Made by a program: the position numbers and the translations under genes. From JAYEHK01 sp034659475 (lineage in GTDB: Bacteria; Bacillota; Syntrophomonadia; Syntrophomonadales; Syntrophomonadaceae), in contig JAYEHK010000003.1 in assembly GCA_034659475.1 (NCBI GenBank), positions 1 to 27,544 on the forward strand: a stretch of 27,544 nt of DNA. Reading direction: 5' to 3'. Below the pieces are notes generated by a model. It was not told where the DNA came from, ran no database searches, and saw only the letters and a program-made list of their open reading frames with translations. Every line of letters starts with the position of its first letter. Within the stretch, counting starts at the first letter, position 1. Shown piece after piece: positions 6,264 through 15,020 of this stretch.

Positions 6264-8174
6264 CTATTCTGCCATTCTTTGTTTAATTTCGTTTAGCATT
6301 GACGCAATAAATGCTTGCGTATCCTGACTACCCAAATCTCCTTTTTTACGATGCCGAACAGCAACCGCGTTTGCCTCGATTTCCTTGTCCCCAACAATTA
6401 AAAGATACGGAATCTTTTGCAATTGTCCTTCACGGATTTTGTATCCGATCTTCTCACTTCGTTTATCCAATTCAGCGCGAATCCCATTTTCTTTTAATTG
6501 TTTAAGCAGAGCTTCGGCATATTCATGATGCCTTTCAGTAATCGGTAAAATGCCGACTTGAACTGGAGCAAGCCACGCCGGAAATGCACCTGCATAGTGC
6601 TCGGTAAGAATCCCGATAAAACGTTCCATGCTTCCGAAAATGGTTCTGTGTATCATAACTGGGCGATGTTTTTCACCGTCTTCCCCAACGTAGGTTAAAT
6701 CAAATTTTTCCGGCATCTGAAAATCAAGCTGAATGGTTCCGCACTGCCAGGTTCGATCCAGCGAGTCCTGCAGGTGGAAATCTATTTTCGGACCATAAAA
6801 GGCGCCATCGCCTTCGTTGACCACATAATCCATTCCTTTTTCTTCCAGAGCTTGTTTCAATGCATTGGTAGCCATGTCCCATATTTCAATAGAACCCATT
6901 GCATCCTCGGGCCTGGTAGACAGTTCTACAAAGTACTTAAAGCCAAACTGTTTATAAATGATGTCAACTAGATCTATAACACCCTTTAACTCATTGCCGA
7001 TTTGTTCCGGAAGCATATAGATGTGAGCATCATCCTGTGTAAAGGCACGTACGCGCATCAGACCGTGCATGGCACCAGACAGTTCATGGCGATGGACCAA
7101 TCCCATCTCTGCAACACGCATGGGCAGTTCACGGTAACTATGCAGGTCCTGTTTATAGACCAGCATCCCCCCTGGACAATTCATCGGTTTTAAGGCATAG
7201 TCCTGTTCATCTATCTTAGAAAAATACATATTTTCTTTGTAATGATCCCAATGGCCAGAACGTTCCCATAATTCCCTATTTAACATCATAGGCGTGCGAA
7301 TCTCCATGTATCCTGCTTTTTGATGTTCTTCACGCCAGTAGGTTTCCAGTTCGTTTCTAAGCATCATTCCCTTGGGCAAGAAAAATGGAAATCCAGGCCC
7401 CTCATCAAGAAGAACAAACAATCCCAGTTCTTTTCCCAATTTACGATGATCACGTTTTTTGGCTTCTTCTATTTTATTGAGATAATCATCCAAAAGAGCC
7501 TGTTTGGGAAATGCTGTTGCATATATCCGCTGCAGCATTTTATTTTTTTCGTCCCCACGCCAGTATGCCCCTGCTACACTCATACATTTCAGCGCTTTCA
7601 ACCTACCGGTTGAAGGAATATGAGGTCCTGCACAGAGATCCACAAATTCACCCTGATCATACATACTAATTACTGCATCTTCTGGCAAATCTTCAATTAG
7701 TTCCACCTTATAGGCTTCATCTTTTTCTTTAAAAAACGTGATCGCTTCATTTCTGGATAATTCTCTGCGGACAATTGGAAAATCACTCTTGATGATCTTC
7801 TGCATTTCTTTTTCAATCAGGTTAAAGTCCTCTGGGCTGAAAACATGTTCCGTTTCAAAATCATAATAAAAGCCTTTATCAATAGCAGGCCCTATCGCAA
7901 TTTTAGTGCCAGGCCACAGTCTTTGCACTGCCTGTGCCAGAACGTGAGCAGAGGAATGTCTGTACATGTCTCTTCCTCTTGGATCTTCAAAATCGATGAT
8001 CTCCAATTCTCCATCTGTTGTCACAGGAACATTTAACTCTGTTACCTTTCCGTTAAGAACGCCCCCTAAGGCACTTTTGGCCAATTTAGAGCTAATACCT
8101 TTTGCCATTTCTAGAATGGTAGTGTTTTCCGGGAACTCTTTTACCGTTCCGTCTTTTAATCTAATGGAAACCAT
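6264..8174 (-). CDS. thrS: Threonine-tRNA ligase
   Basis: This 636-residue enzyme charges tRNA-Thr. Domains in order are TGS (1-62), the editing/SAD domain with HSSAH (73-77) and DLCAGPH (about 180), the class II catalytic core, and a C-terminal anticodon-binding domain (from about residue 535, VQVGILPI). The core carries MNCPGGM and VHRHELSGAMHGLMRVRAFTQ-type motifs, together with the zinc-binding Cys and His residues. Length is normal for a bacterial full-length ThrRS. GGAGG lies a few bases before the ATG. It follows the DUF445 gene by 29 bases and appears to be read from the same promoter. No T-box is present in front of it, unlike many Firmicute thrS genes. Confidence 0.98.
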   Translation of the reverse strand: MVSIRLKDGTVKEFPENTTILEMAKGISSKLAKSALGGVLNGKVTELNVPVTTDGELEIIDFEDPRGRDMYRHSSAHVLAQAVQRLWPGTKIAIGPAIDKGFYYDFETEHVFSPEDFNLIEKEMQKIIKSDFPIVRRELSRNEAITFFKEKDEAYKVELIEDLPEDAVISMYDQGEFVDLCAGPHIPSTGRLKALKCMSVAGAYWRGDEKNKMLQRIYATAFPKQALLDDYLNKIEEAKKRDHRKLGKELGLFVLLDEGPGFPFFLPKGMMLRNELETYWREEHQKAGYMEIRTPMMLNRELWERSGHWDHYKENMYFSKIDEQDYALKPMNCPGGMLVYKQDLHSYRELPMRVAEMGLVHRHELSGAMHGLMRVRAFTQDDAHIYMLPEQIGNELKGVIDLVDIIYKQFGFKYFVELSTRPEDAMGSIEIWDMATNALKQALEEKGMDYVVNEGDGAFYGPKIDFHLQDSLDRTWQCGTIQLDFQMPEKFDLTYVGEDGEKHRPVMIHRTIFGSMERFIGILTEHYAGAFPAWLAPVQVGILPITERHHEYAEALLKQLKENGIRAELDKRSEKIGYKIREGQLQKIPYLLIVGDKEIEANAVAVRHRKKGDLGSQDTQAFIASMLNEIKQRMAE

Positions 8175-8203
8175 TTATTTACCTCCTGATAATTTCCTAT
8201 CCC

Positions 8204-8803
8204 CTAACGCGGAAATAAACATAAAATTGCGACTTGCACAATACCAATAACAAACCCAACCACACCTCCGAGTATTTCGATGAAGGTTAGTTCTTCAATG
8301 GATATCCCACGAATCATGTCTTCTAATTCCTTCAAATCATAATCCTTCACTTTTTCTTCCACTATCTTGCTGATTTGAATTTCCTGTGTTAGGTATTCTT
8401 TCCCTGATTCAATGAAACGTTCCATAATGTCAGGAGCTTCCTGTCTAAGGATTTTCTCCAATGACTCAATAATAATCTGAGTCAGTTTTGGTGGGATAAT
8501 ACGAGGAAGCAGACCAACCAGCCTGTCCTTCATTAACTCTGATATCTTTTCAATCAATTTTTCCTGCACCTCAGGGGTATTGATTTTATCAAAGACATCG
8601 TCAAGGGATAATAACTCCTGTTCTACTAATTCTCCCAACTTCACTGCGATTTCACTCTGTCGTTTATGAAGAAGCCCCTGCACCTTAAAGAAAACAAATT
8701 TAATCGGTTCGCGGGGCCAAAATAGTAATCGAATCGCAAAAACATTTGTTACATATCCTATAAAGGCACTGATTAGCGGTATAAGTATTAACTGATATAT
8801 CAT
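8204..8803 (-). CDS. DUF445 family membrane protein (YheB/UPF0754-like)
   Basis: This 199-residue protein has a hydrophobic segment at each end (about 1-28 and 175-197). Between them lies a long charged helical region rich in Glu, Lys and Leu. The N-terminal GYVTNVFAIRLLFWP and the C-terminal EILGGVVGFVIGIVQ are hallmark DUF445 motifs. The biochemical function of the family is unknown; the layout suggests a membrane-anchored protein with a soluble middle. Ribosome binding is weak (AGGGTGATGAT before the ATG). It lies 29 bases upstream of thrS and is probably co-transcribed with it. I see no functional link to threonyl-tRNA synthesis beyond shared transcription. Confidence 0.85.
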   Translation of the reverse strand: MIYQLILIPLISAFIGYVTNVFAIRLLFWPREPIKFVFFKVQGLLHKRQSEIAVKLGELVEQELLSLDDVFDKINTPEVQEKLIEKISELMKDRLVGLLPRIIPPKLTQIIIESLEKILRQEAPDIMERFIESGKEYLTQEIQISKIVEEKVKDYDLKELEDMIRGISIEELTFIEILGGVVGFVIGIVQVAILCLFPR

Positions 8804-8833
8804 ATCATCACCCTATCCTATTTTCACTTAAAA

Positions 8834-8862
8834 AGGATAGCAGATTTTGTCTGTTATAGCAA
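8834..8862 (-). promoter_or_regulatory. Candidate promoter for DUF445-thrS
   Basis: TTGCTA (8862-8857) and TATCCT (8839-8834) on the minus strand are separated by 17 bases. They lie about 30 bases before the DUF445 start codon and after the ytxC terminator. The remaining spacer up to 9013 shows nothing else I can support. Confidence 0.45.
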
Positions 8863-9013
8863 TAAAGATTACTTGGCTTGGGCCGATTCTCTGGCAGCAA
8901 AATCACTCCTTTCCGTTTATAACACCGCGACAGTTAAAGCATTATGGTCTTTGATAACTAGATGTTTTTTTCAATCACCATTTGAAAACTTATTATCCTT
9001 TATCACACAAAAA

Positions 9014-9035
9014 TGACCGGAGAAAATCCCGGTCA
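9014..9035 (-). terminator. Terminator after ytxC
   Basis: TGACCGG (9014-9020) pairs with CCGGTCA (9029-9035). On the minus strand the hairpin is followed by ATTTTTGTGTG. This separates ytxC from the DUF445-thrS unit. Confidence 0.75.
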
Positions 9036-9082
9036 CTTGTATATCTCTTTTCGAGCCGAATGGCTAAATCAATCTCATCGTA

Positions 9083-10033
9083 TTAATGGTTCGGGTGTAT
9101 AGGATCAACCTCTTGATTTTTGATAAAAGCCATGTATCGTTCGCATCTTTCACACCCTTTACACTCTACAATACGATCACCAAAGACACTCCGAATCATT
9201 TTAACAGCTTCCGTTGTTTCAATACTCTTAATATTATGCAAAACGATTTTACCCGGAACAATCGTAATCAAAATACTGATTAGAATATCATCCAGATTGA
9301 TCTCATTGACCAGTAAATCATTTGAATAGTAATCCAAAAACTCTTCCTCAATGATCTTACCATTCCCATCCCACAGATAGAATCCATTGTTTTCCAACAA
9401 CAGATTGACTTCGTGTACCCGAGAGGGTTGTGTATCAACAAAATACCTGAGAAGCTTCACAAATTCATTATATTCTTTTTCATTTTTCATTTCCTCACAG
9501 GCTAAATCTACCGAAAAACGTATCTCCTTTAGATAATCAGCCATACAGAAATTTATAATACCTTCAATCAGCAGCTTATCCTCAAAGAACAAATGATCAA
9601 AAATACGATGAGCAATTTTATTTTTGCGACCATAATTCATTAGTAAATTCAAGCTTTCATTACTGTTGCAACGCCTCATAAATTCCGAGGCTTTAGTATA
9701 AATTGCTTGCTTATCAGCAGGCACAATCTGCCTGTTTTTCCTATCAATTTCTCTCCAAATCAGCTTCGTTTCCCAATCTTTAACAATATGTTCCGCTAAA
9801 AATTCAGACATTTGATGTTTGAAAATATAGATGATATCATCCTCGTGAAATAATTTGCTATTACTCTGACCAAAGAGACAAACATCGATAAATAGTGTTT
9901 TACTAAAATCATCAAGATCCGTTTTAAACCCCATCGAATATCCCCGTTCTTCTAACCAGCTAAATTGCTGCTGCATTCTTTCAACGAATGGGGCATACTC
10001 TTCGGCCGTAGCAATCTTTAATTCATAAAACAT
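9083..10033 (-). CDS. ytxC: YtxC-like protein (putative sporulation protein)
   Basis: The 316-residue product is soluble-looking, with no signal peptide or membrane segment. It resembles the YtxC family, found next to thrS in spore-forming Firmicutes and annotated as putative sporulation proteins of unknown biochemical role. Visible traits are a mixed alpha/beta N-terminal part, a helical middle rich in charged residues, and a Cys-containing C terminus (CKGCERC) that could bind metal. The open frame extends 15 codons further upstream, but AGGAGG sits six bases before the ATG beginning MFYELKIATAEE, so I start there. Family assignment rests on weak sequence resemblance plus synteny. Confidence 0.75.
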   Translation of the reverse strand: MFYELKIATAEEYAPFVERMQQQFSWLEERGYSMGFKTDLDDFSKTLFIDVCLFGQSNSKLFHEDDIIYIFKHQMSEFLAEHIVKDWETKLIWREIDRKNRQIVPADKQAIYTKASEFMRRCNSNESLNLLMNYGRKNKIAHRIFDHLFFEDKLLIEGIINFCMADYLKEIRFSVDLACEEMKNEKEYNEFVKLLRYFVDTQPSRVHEVNLLLENNGFYLWDGNGKIIEEEFLDYYSNDLLVNEINLDDILISILITIVPGKIVLHNIKSIETTEAVKMIRSVFGDRIVECKGCERCERYMAFIKNQEVDPIHPNH

Positions 10034-10205
10034 AAGCGGCCTCCTAGTTGATGCTAATATTATTATATGTGAGGCCAATTTTCATTATTCAATGCTTACC
10101 GTCCAAAAATTATTTCATAAATCTAAGCATATCTACTATTTAATTTTATTTTGTTTTTATGTCAGACAGTATGTGTGATCAAAGCCCCTGTTAACATAAA
10201 TAATA

Positions 10206-10249
10206 AAAGGGATGAATTCCAGAGGAAATTCCTCTGAATTCATCCCTTT
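10206..10249 (-). terminator. Terminator of the liv-creatininase operon
   Basis: A stem of about 21 bp with one bulged C encloses a short loop. On the minus strand it is followed by TTATTATTTATG. It lies about 18 bases after the stop codon of the creatininase-family gene. Confidence 0.85.
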
Positions 10250-10267
10250 CCCTTGGTTACAAAAATG

Positions 10268-11029
10268 CTACTTTAATGCGGACTGATCAGAATGATAACT
10301 CCAACCATTAGCATCCATTTGATTCAAAAAGTCTACCACAGCTTTCACCAGTACTTCTTCCATCTTTTGACCCTTTTCAAGGGTGCCTTTGGTCGGATCA
10401 CCGGTTGCTCCACAATCCGTTAATTCGGCAAAGTTCCACTTGATGTCAATATGCTCGGGCAGATTAGTCGGCACAACTCCTCTGGCATATTGCATCTCTA
10501 CCAGATCACCAAATAAATCCAAGGCCATGGAAGTTTCGCCTTCTCCAGCATGTCCCAGTCCATTCCAGACTTCAAAGGTATCTGCAGGAAGCAGATTTCC
10601 TGCTGCAACCCACCATGCATCGAGTGACGCAATCTTCACTTCAGGGTATTGCATTTTAATTGCACGACTAGCTGTTTCTATCGCTGCAATATTCCCATCA
10701 TGTCCATTCATAATAAAGATCTTTGTAATACCGTTTTTAATCACGGAACTCAGTAAGTCTTTCAATACTTCTATCAGCGTTTCAGCACGCAGCGACATCG
10801 TAAATGGGAAGTGACTATAGTGTTGACTGTATCCCACCGTTACCGGCGGTAATACCAGCAATCCCTTCACTTTGTCAGCAATTTTCTTGGATAATTCATA
10901 GGAAACCAGGGTATCCGTACCCAGCGGCAAGTGCTGTCCATGGTTTTCACACGAACCAACGGATAAAATTGCTTTATCGTATTTACCTTCTGTATATGCA
11001 TGTCCTGTTATTTTGAGAGCTTCGTTCAC
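10268..11029 (-). CDS. Creatininase-family amidohydrolase
   Basis: This 253-residue cytosolic protein belongs to the creatininase/FAPy-deformylase superfamily of metal-dependent cyclic-amide hydrolases. Metal-ligand motifs are present: SVGSCENHGQHLPLGTDT (E28, H30, D39 in the chosen numbering), FIMNGHDGN, and a GHAGEGETS segment supplying the final Glu. A TTG six codons upstream also opens the frame, but AAAGGAGG falls inside that stretch, seven bases before a GTG, so the GTG is chosen. It follows livJ by 33 bases and is the last gene of the transporter operon, so its substrate is probably what the transporter imports. Creatinine is one possibility. Other family members act on formamidopyrimidines, N-formyl compounds or cofactor peptides, so I leave the substrate open. 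Confidence 0.88.
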   Translation of the reverse strand: MNEALKITGHAYTEGKYDKAILSVGSCENHGQHLPLGTDTLVSYELSKKIADKVKGLLVLPPVTVGYSQHYSHFPFTMSLRAETLIEVLKDLLSSVIKNGITKIFIMNGHDGNIAAIETASRAIKMQYPEVKIASLDAWWVAAGNLLPADTFEVWNGLGHAGEGETSMALDLFGDLVEMQYARGVVPTNLPEHIDIKWNFAELTDCGATGDPTKGTLEKGQKMEEVLVKAVVDFLNQMDANGWSYHSDQSALK

Positions 11030-11062
11030 AGCTTTTCCTCCTTTCAAAAAAGACCGGAAAGA

Positions 11063-12244
11063 TTATTCAGGTAATACCTCTTTCACAAATTTGAATGTGC
11101 CGTCTTCTACTGTCAGAATGGTTACTGATTTATTCGGAACACGGTTGCCGTCTGTATAACTAATCTTCCCTGTAACTCCATCAAAACCCTCTGTTACTAA
11201 AAGAGCGTCCCGAACTGCAGCAGAGTCTGCACTATCTGCTCTTGTAATGGCGTCTGCAATCAGATACATACCATCATAACCAAGTGCGGCAAATGCATTT
11301 TCAGCTTCATGACCATAGGTCTCTTTATAGGTACTTACGAAATTCTGCACCTTTTCAGAAGGATTTTCCAGAGAAGCATGGGTTGTAAAGTATACGTCAT
11401 GGTTTGCACCTTCGCCACCCAATTCTGTCAGTAACGGTGTGTCGTAGCCATCTCCGCCGATAATCGGTTGAGTAATGCCGCGATCACGCATTTGTTTCAC
11501 AATAACACCGCATTTACTGGGATCAGAGGCAACATATAAGACATCAGGCTGTACCTTTAAGCCTTTGAGACGTTCGATCTGGGCGGAAAAGTCAACATCT
11601 GCAGTCTGATAAGAATCTTCCAGTAAAATAGAATCAGCACCATTGATTTCATTGAAACGTTCTTTAAAGAACTTGGCCAAAGTCATAGTGTAATCCATAC
11701 CCTTATCGGTTAACATATAAGCTGTTTTTGCACTCAGGTCGGATGCAACAAATTCTGCACCTGCATAAGCCTGAATGTTATCTCCAAATGGAACCAAGAA
11801 GAAATAATCTCCCACCTGATCAGGCAGTTCTGGCAGAGTTGCCCCTGATGTCAGGAATAATACATTAGCCTTTTGCGCAATACTGCCTGCTGCCAGAGCA
11901 TAGTTACTGTCAGCAAGTCCACAGATTGCCATAACTTTATCAACATCTACCATCTTTGATGCGCCATTTGCACAAACGTTTTGATCAGTTTTACCATCAA
12001 TTGCAATGACTTCGATCTCTTTACCAAGCACTCCACCATTGGCATTGATTTCATCAGCAGCCATTTGGAAGCCGTTGAGTCCTGGTACATCAAGAGAAGC
12101 CTGGTCTCCGGTCTGGTTAAAGAGGGCACCTACCTTTATGGTGTCGCTGCTGTTCTGCGCTGAATCGTTGCTCTGGTTGCCACATCCCGTAAATACCAGA
12201 GAAAGAATCAACAACATCGTAATGGACAATACTTTTCTCTTCAT
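11063..12244 (-). CDS. livJ: ABC transporter substrate-binding lipoprotein, branched-chain amino acid/amide type
   Basis: This 393-residue periplasmic-binding-fold type I (Leu/Ile/Val-binding) protein is anchored at the outer face of the membrane. The N terminus MKRKVLSITMLLILSLVF is followed by TGC with Cys21 as the lipobox cysteine. Mature sequence starts with IKVGALFNQTGDQ and includes GLNGFQMAADEINANGGVLGK, typical of the family. The open frame runs 42 codons further upstream, but only this ATG gives a signal peptide, and GGAGG lies nearby. Compared with common operons, the binding protein comes last among the transport genes. The family binds amino acids, amides, urea or aromatic acids; ligand cannot be read from the sequence. 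Confidence 0.93.
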   Translation of the reverse strand: MKRKVLSITMLLILSLVFTGCGNQSNDSAQNSSDTIKVGALFNQTGDQASLDVPGLNGFQMAADEINANGGVLGKEIEVIAIDGKTDQNVCANGASKMVDVDKVMAICGLADSNYALAAGSIAQKANVLFLTSGATLPELPDQVGDYFFLVPFGDNIQAYAGAEFVASDLSAKTAYMLTDKGMDYTMTLAKFFKERFNEINGADSILLEDSYQTADVDFSAQIERLKGLKVQPDVLYVASDPSKCGVIVKQMRDRGITQPIIGGDGYDTPLLTELGGEGANHDVYFTTHASLENPSEKVQNFVSTYKETYGHEAENAFAALGYDGMYLIADAITRADSADSAAVRDALLVTEGFDGVTGKISYTDGNRVPNKSVTILTVEDGTFKFVKEVLPE

Positions 12245-12373
12245 TAATTTTAATTCCTCCCTTTTTTTATGTAAAGTAAGCCAAACACTTTCACAGCATG
12301 AAAAGTCCTCACGATGGTCGTGAACAAATACTATTTTCACTGTTAGAAATGTCAGCTTAGCTATACTCAAATC

Positions 12374-13402
12374 TTAGATTTCCTCTTTATTGTGCTTTTT
12401 GAAGTGTTTCCAGCTAAACTCCCATCTCCCCATAATTCCCTGAGGTCTAAAAATAAGAACTAGAATTACCAGAACAGCCAGAATGAGCTGGCTTAGCCCA
12501 TAAAGTGGAGGAAGGGTTACCCCCATAAGAGAAATCCCACCTTCCAGGTTACGAAGTAACTCTGGCAAAATCGTCATAAGCGATGCACCTACAACTGCTC
12601 CAGTCAGCGATCCCATCCCTCCGATAACTGACATTTCAACCAGCAAAAAGGTTTGGTTGAAGGAAAAGAAATTAGGAGAAATTACTGTGATAAGGTCTCC
12701 CCATAGTGCGCCCCCAACTCCTGCAAAAAAAGCCCCGATACAAAAAGACATAAGTTTATGATTAGTAATGTTAACACCCAATGCCTGCGCAGCCACATCA
12801 TCGTCCCGAAGAGCCATAATCCCTCTCCCGTAGGACGAATGCAGAAACCGCCACAAAACATATAATGTAATAACCATAGTGCCATAAACCCACCAGCTAT
12901 TTGTGATTCCTGGCAGCCCACTGATACCACGAGCTCCGCGGGTAAAGTCGTCCAAATTGGTTAACAAGACTTTAATAATAACCAAAAAGCCCAGTGTAGC
13001 AACAGCTAGATAATGTCCCCGTAAGCGTAAAACAGGGAAACCAATAATAACAGCACAAATTGCAGCCATGATCCCAGCAGCCAGCAATGCTACGGCAAAA
13101 GGCAACTGAATATTCATCAACCATAAGGGCAGATCAGGCAACAAACTAGCCTTCTGAGCAATGGGTACAGTTAAGAGGGCCGATGTATACGCACCTACTG
13201 CCATAAAACCAGCATGCCCCAGAGAAAATACACCTGTAAAACCATTGGTTAGATTAAGGCTTGCAACCAGAATAATATTAATGCCAATTAAATTGATAAT
13301 ACGAAGATAATAACCGGGTAGAAATTGATTTAATGAAAATAACACCAATGCCAGAAGTACCAGACTGACAAGGGTCAATTTCTTATCACGTTGATTTAGC
13401 AT
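12374..13402 (-). CDS. livM: ABC transporter permease, LivM type
   Basis: This 342-residue integral membrane protein has about nine to ten hydrophobic segments. Family motifs include ILVASLNLTNGFTGVFSLGHAGFMAVGAYT near the N terminus and RDDDVAAQALGVN (around residue 200), the coupling segment to the ATPases. It forms the translocation pore with LivH. The ATG directly abuts the livH stop codon (TAAATG). A 129-base gap to livJ follows; it holds only a small hairpin (CACGACCATCGTG) and the livJ ribosome site. Confidence 0.94.
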   Translation of the reverse strand: MLNQRDKKLTLVSLVLLALVLFSLNQFLPGYYLRIINLIGINIILVASLNLTNGFTGVFSLGHAGFMAVGAYTSALLTVPIAQKASLLPDLPLWLMNIQLPFAVALLAAGIMAAICAVIIGFPVLRLRGHYLAVATLGFLVIIKVLLTNLDDFTRGARGISGLPGITNSWWVYGTMVITLYVLWRFLHSSYGRGIMALRDDDVAAQALGVNITNHKLMSFCIGAFFAGVGGALWGDLITVISPNFFSFNQTFLLVEMSVIGGMGSLTGAVVGASLMTILPELLRNLEGGISLMGVTLPPLYGLSQLILAVLVILVLIFRPQGIMGRWEFSWKHFKKHNKEEI

Positions 13403-14299
13403 TTAGCTGCGCCTCCCTTCGCCGGTTCCAAGCAAACCTGAAGGGCGAACCAACAGTACCAGGATTAAAATGACAAAGACAAATGCGTCTCGATAAGGAG
13501 AAAACGCCGGCGGCAATAAACCAACCAGTAAAATTTCGGCCAATCCAAGGATGAACCCGCCCAGAGCCGCACCACCTATACTTCCAATGCCGCCAATAAC
13601 AGCTGCAATAAAGGCTTTAAGTCCAGGAATAAAGCCCATCAATGGATCTATTCTCCCATACTGTCCGGCCAGCATTAAACCGCCTACAGCAGCTAGTGCC
13701 GAGCCGATCGCAAAGGTTACGGAAACAACAACATTTATGTTAATGCCCATCAACCTGGCAGCATTTAGATTGTCTGCACAGGCTCGCATCGCAATACCGA
13801 GATTGGTACGGGTAACAAATAAAACCAATACCAATAACAATACAATGGTAAGAGATATTATTAACAAAGTCATATTACTTACGGATACCTGCCCCCAATT
13901 ATGTATGACACTCAGGTATTCAGGAACCCGAAAGGGTTTTGGTTGTGCACTTACTGTCATGATACCAAGGTTCTCTATAAAGATTGAAACAGCCAGCGAG
14001 GTGATCATAGTTGCTTCTTCCGTTGCATATCTAAGTGGCCGGTATGCAACCCTTTCGAGCAAGACACCCATTAGAGCTGCAACCCCCATGGCAATAATCA
14101 GAGCCAGAAGAAACGGTGCATGCATAACCATAACCACTGCAAACCCTGCATATACCCCAATCATTAATATATCACCGTGTGCAAAATTAATAAGTCTAAG
14201 TATCCCATATACAATCGAATATCCAATGGCTATCAACGCATAAACACTACCCAGACCGAGACCATTGATCAACTGCTGCAATAAATAATTTCCGTTCAT
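13403..14299 (-). CDS. livH: ABC transporter permease, LivH type
   Basis: This 298-residue polytopic membrane protein has about eight hydrophobic segments. Diagnostic stretches are GLGLGSVYALIAIGYSIVYG and INFAHGDILMIGVY in the first 60 residues. The coupling helix region is MRACADNLNAARLMGIN, and the C-terminal part contains KAFIAAVIGGIGSIGGAALGG. It pairs with LivM to form the pore. GGAGG lies eight bases before the ATG, and the gene starts five bases after livF ends. Confidence 0.95.
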   Translation of the reverse strand: MNGNYLLQQLINGLGLGSVYALIAIGYSIVYGILRLINFAHGDILMIGVYAGFAVVMVMHAPFLLALIIAMGVAALMGVLLERVAYRPLRYATEEATMITSLAVSIFIENLGIMTVSAQPKPFRVPEYLSVIHNWGQVSVSNMTLLIISLTIVLLLVLVLFVTRTNLGIAMRACADNLNAARLMGININVVVSVTFAIGSALAAVGGLMLAGQYGRIDPLMGFIPGLKAFIAAVIGGIGSIGGAALGGFILGLAEILLVGLLPPAFSPYRDAFVFVILILVLLVRPSGLLGTGEGRRS

Positions 14300-14303
14300 A
14301 AAA

Positions 14304-15020
14304 TTAGCCTCCCAGATATGCTTTTTGAATTTCTTCGTTATTGATCAATTCTGAACTGGTTCCCGATAGCTTAATACGTCCAGTCTCCAGCACATAAGCT
14401 CGATCTGCCTGGGAGAGTGCCTGATAAGCATTTTGTTCAACCAGAAGGATCGTCATACCTCGTTCTTTAAGTTGATTGATGACATCAAAAATAAGTTCCA
14501 CAATTAAAGGAGCCAAACCCATGGAAGGCTCATCCAATAACAATAAACGCGGGTTACTCATAACAGATCTGCCAATGGCTAGCATCTGTTGTTCTCCACC
14601 AGACAAGGTGCCGGCGATCTGACTTCGTCTATCCTTTAAAACAGGGAAAAGAGAGTAAATCCAGTTCGCATCTTCCTGTATTCCCTTTTGATCACGGCGT
14701 TGATAGGCGCCCAATCTAATATTCTCGGCTACGCTGAGACTGCTGAATATCTGTCGGCCTTCCGGGACATGGCTAATCCCACTGGAAACAATCTGATGAG
14801 TAGGTGCATGAGTAATGTCCTGATTTTCAAATCTGATCTTTCCGCTTTTGGATTGAATCAGACCCGATATAGCAGCAAGTGTGGTGGTTTTTCCTGCTCC
14901 GTTAGCACCAATAATCGCTACCATTTCACCCTTATTAACTGTTAAGCTGACATCTTGCAGGGCATGAATATTACCGTAATAAATGTTTAATTTCTCCAGT
15001 TCAAGCATTGCTTCAGGCAT
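14304..15020 (-). CDS. livF: ABC transporter ATPase, LivF type
   Basis: This cytoplasmic nucleotide-binding subunit has about 238 residues. It shows Walker A (GANGAGKTT), the Q-loop area, the signature LSGGEQQMLAIGRS, and Walker B LLLLDEPSMGLAPL, followed by the switch LVEQNA. The LivF-type VPEGRQIFSSLSVAENI segment is present. The open frame starts ten codons earlier, but AAGGAG lies eight bases before the ATG of MPEAMLELEKL. With that start the ATG overlaps the TGA of livG by eight bases, implying translational coupling. The alternative is the ATG four codons later. Confidence 0.94.
   Translation of the reverse strand: MPEAMLELEKLNIYYGNIHALQDVSLTVNKGEMVAIIGANGAGKTTTLAAISGLIQSKSGKIRFENQDITHAPTHQIVSSGISHVPEGRQIFSSLSVAENIRLGAYQRRDQKGIQEDANWIYSLFPVLKDRRSQIAGTLSGGEQQMLAIGRSVMSNPRLLLLDEPSMGLAPLIVELIFDVINQLKERGMTILLVEQNAYQALSQADRAYVLETGRIKLSGTSSELINNEEIQKAYLGG

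Noticed and set aside
10268..11029. Creatininase-family gene as MftE of a mycofactocin cluster
   Set aside because: MftE belongs to this superfamily, but no mftA precursor, MftB, radical-SAM MftC or MftD is nearby; the neighbours are transporter genes.
13551..14243. 230-residue plus-strand frame opposite livH
   Set aside because: It is the antisense shadow of a membrane protein gene with clear family motifs; no independent support.
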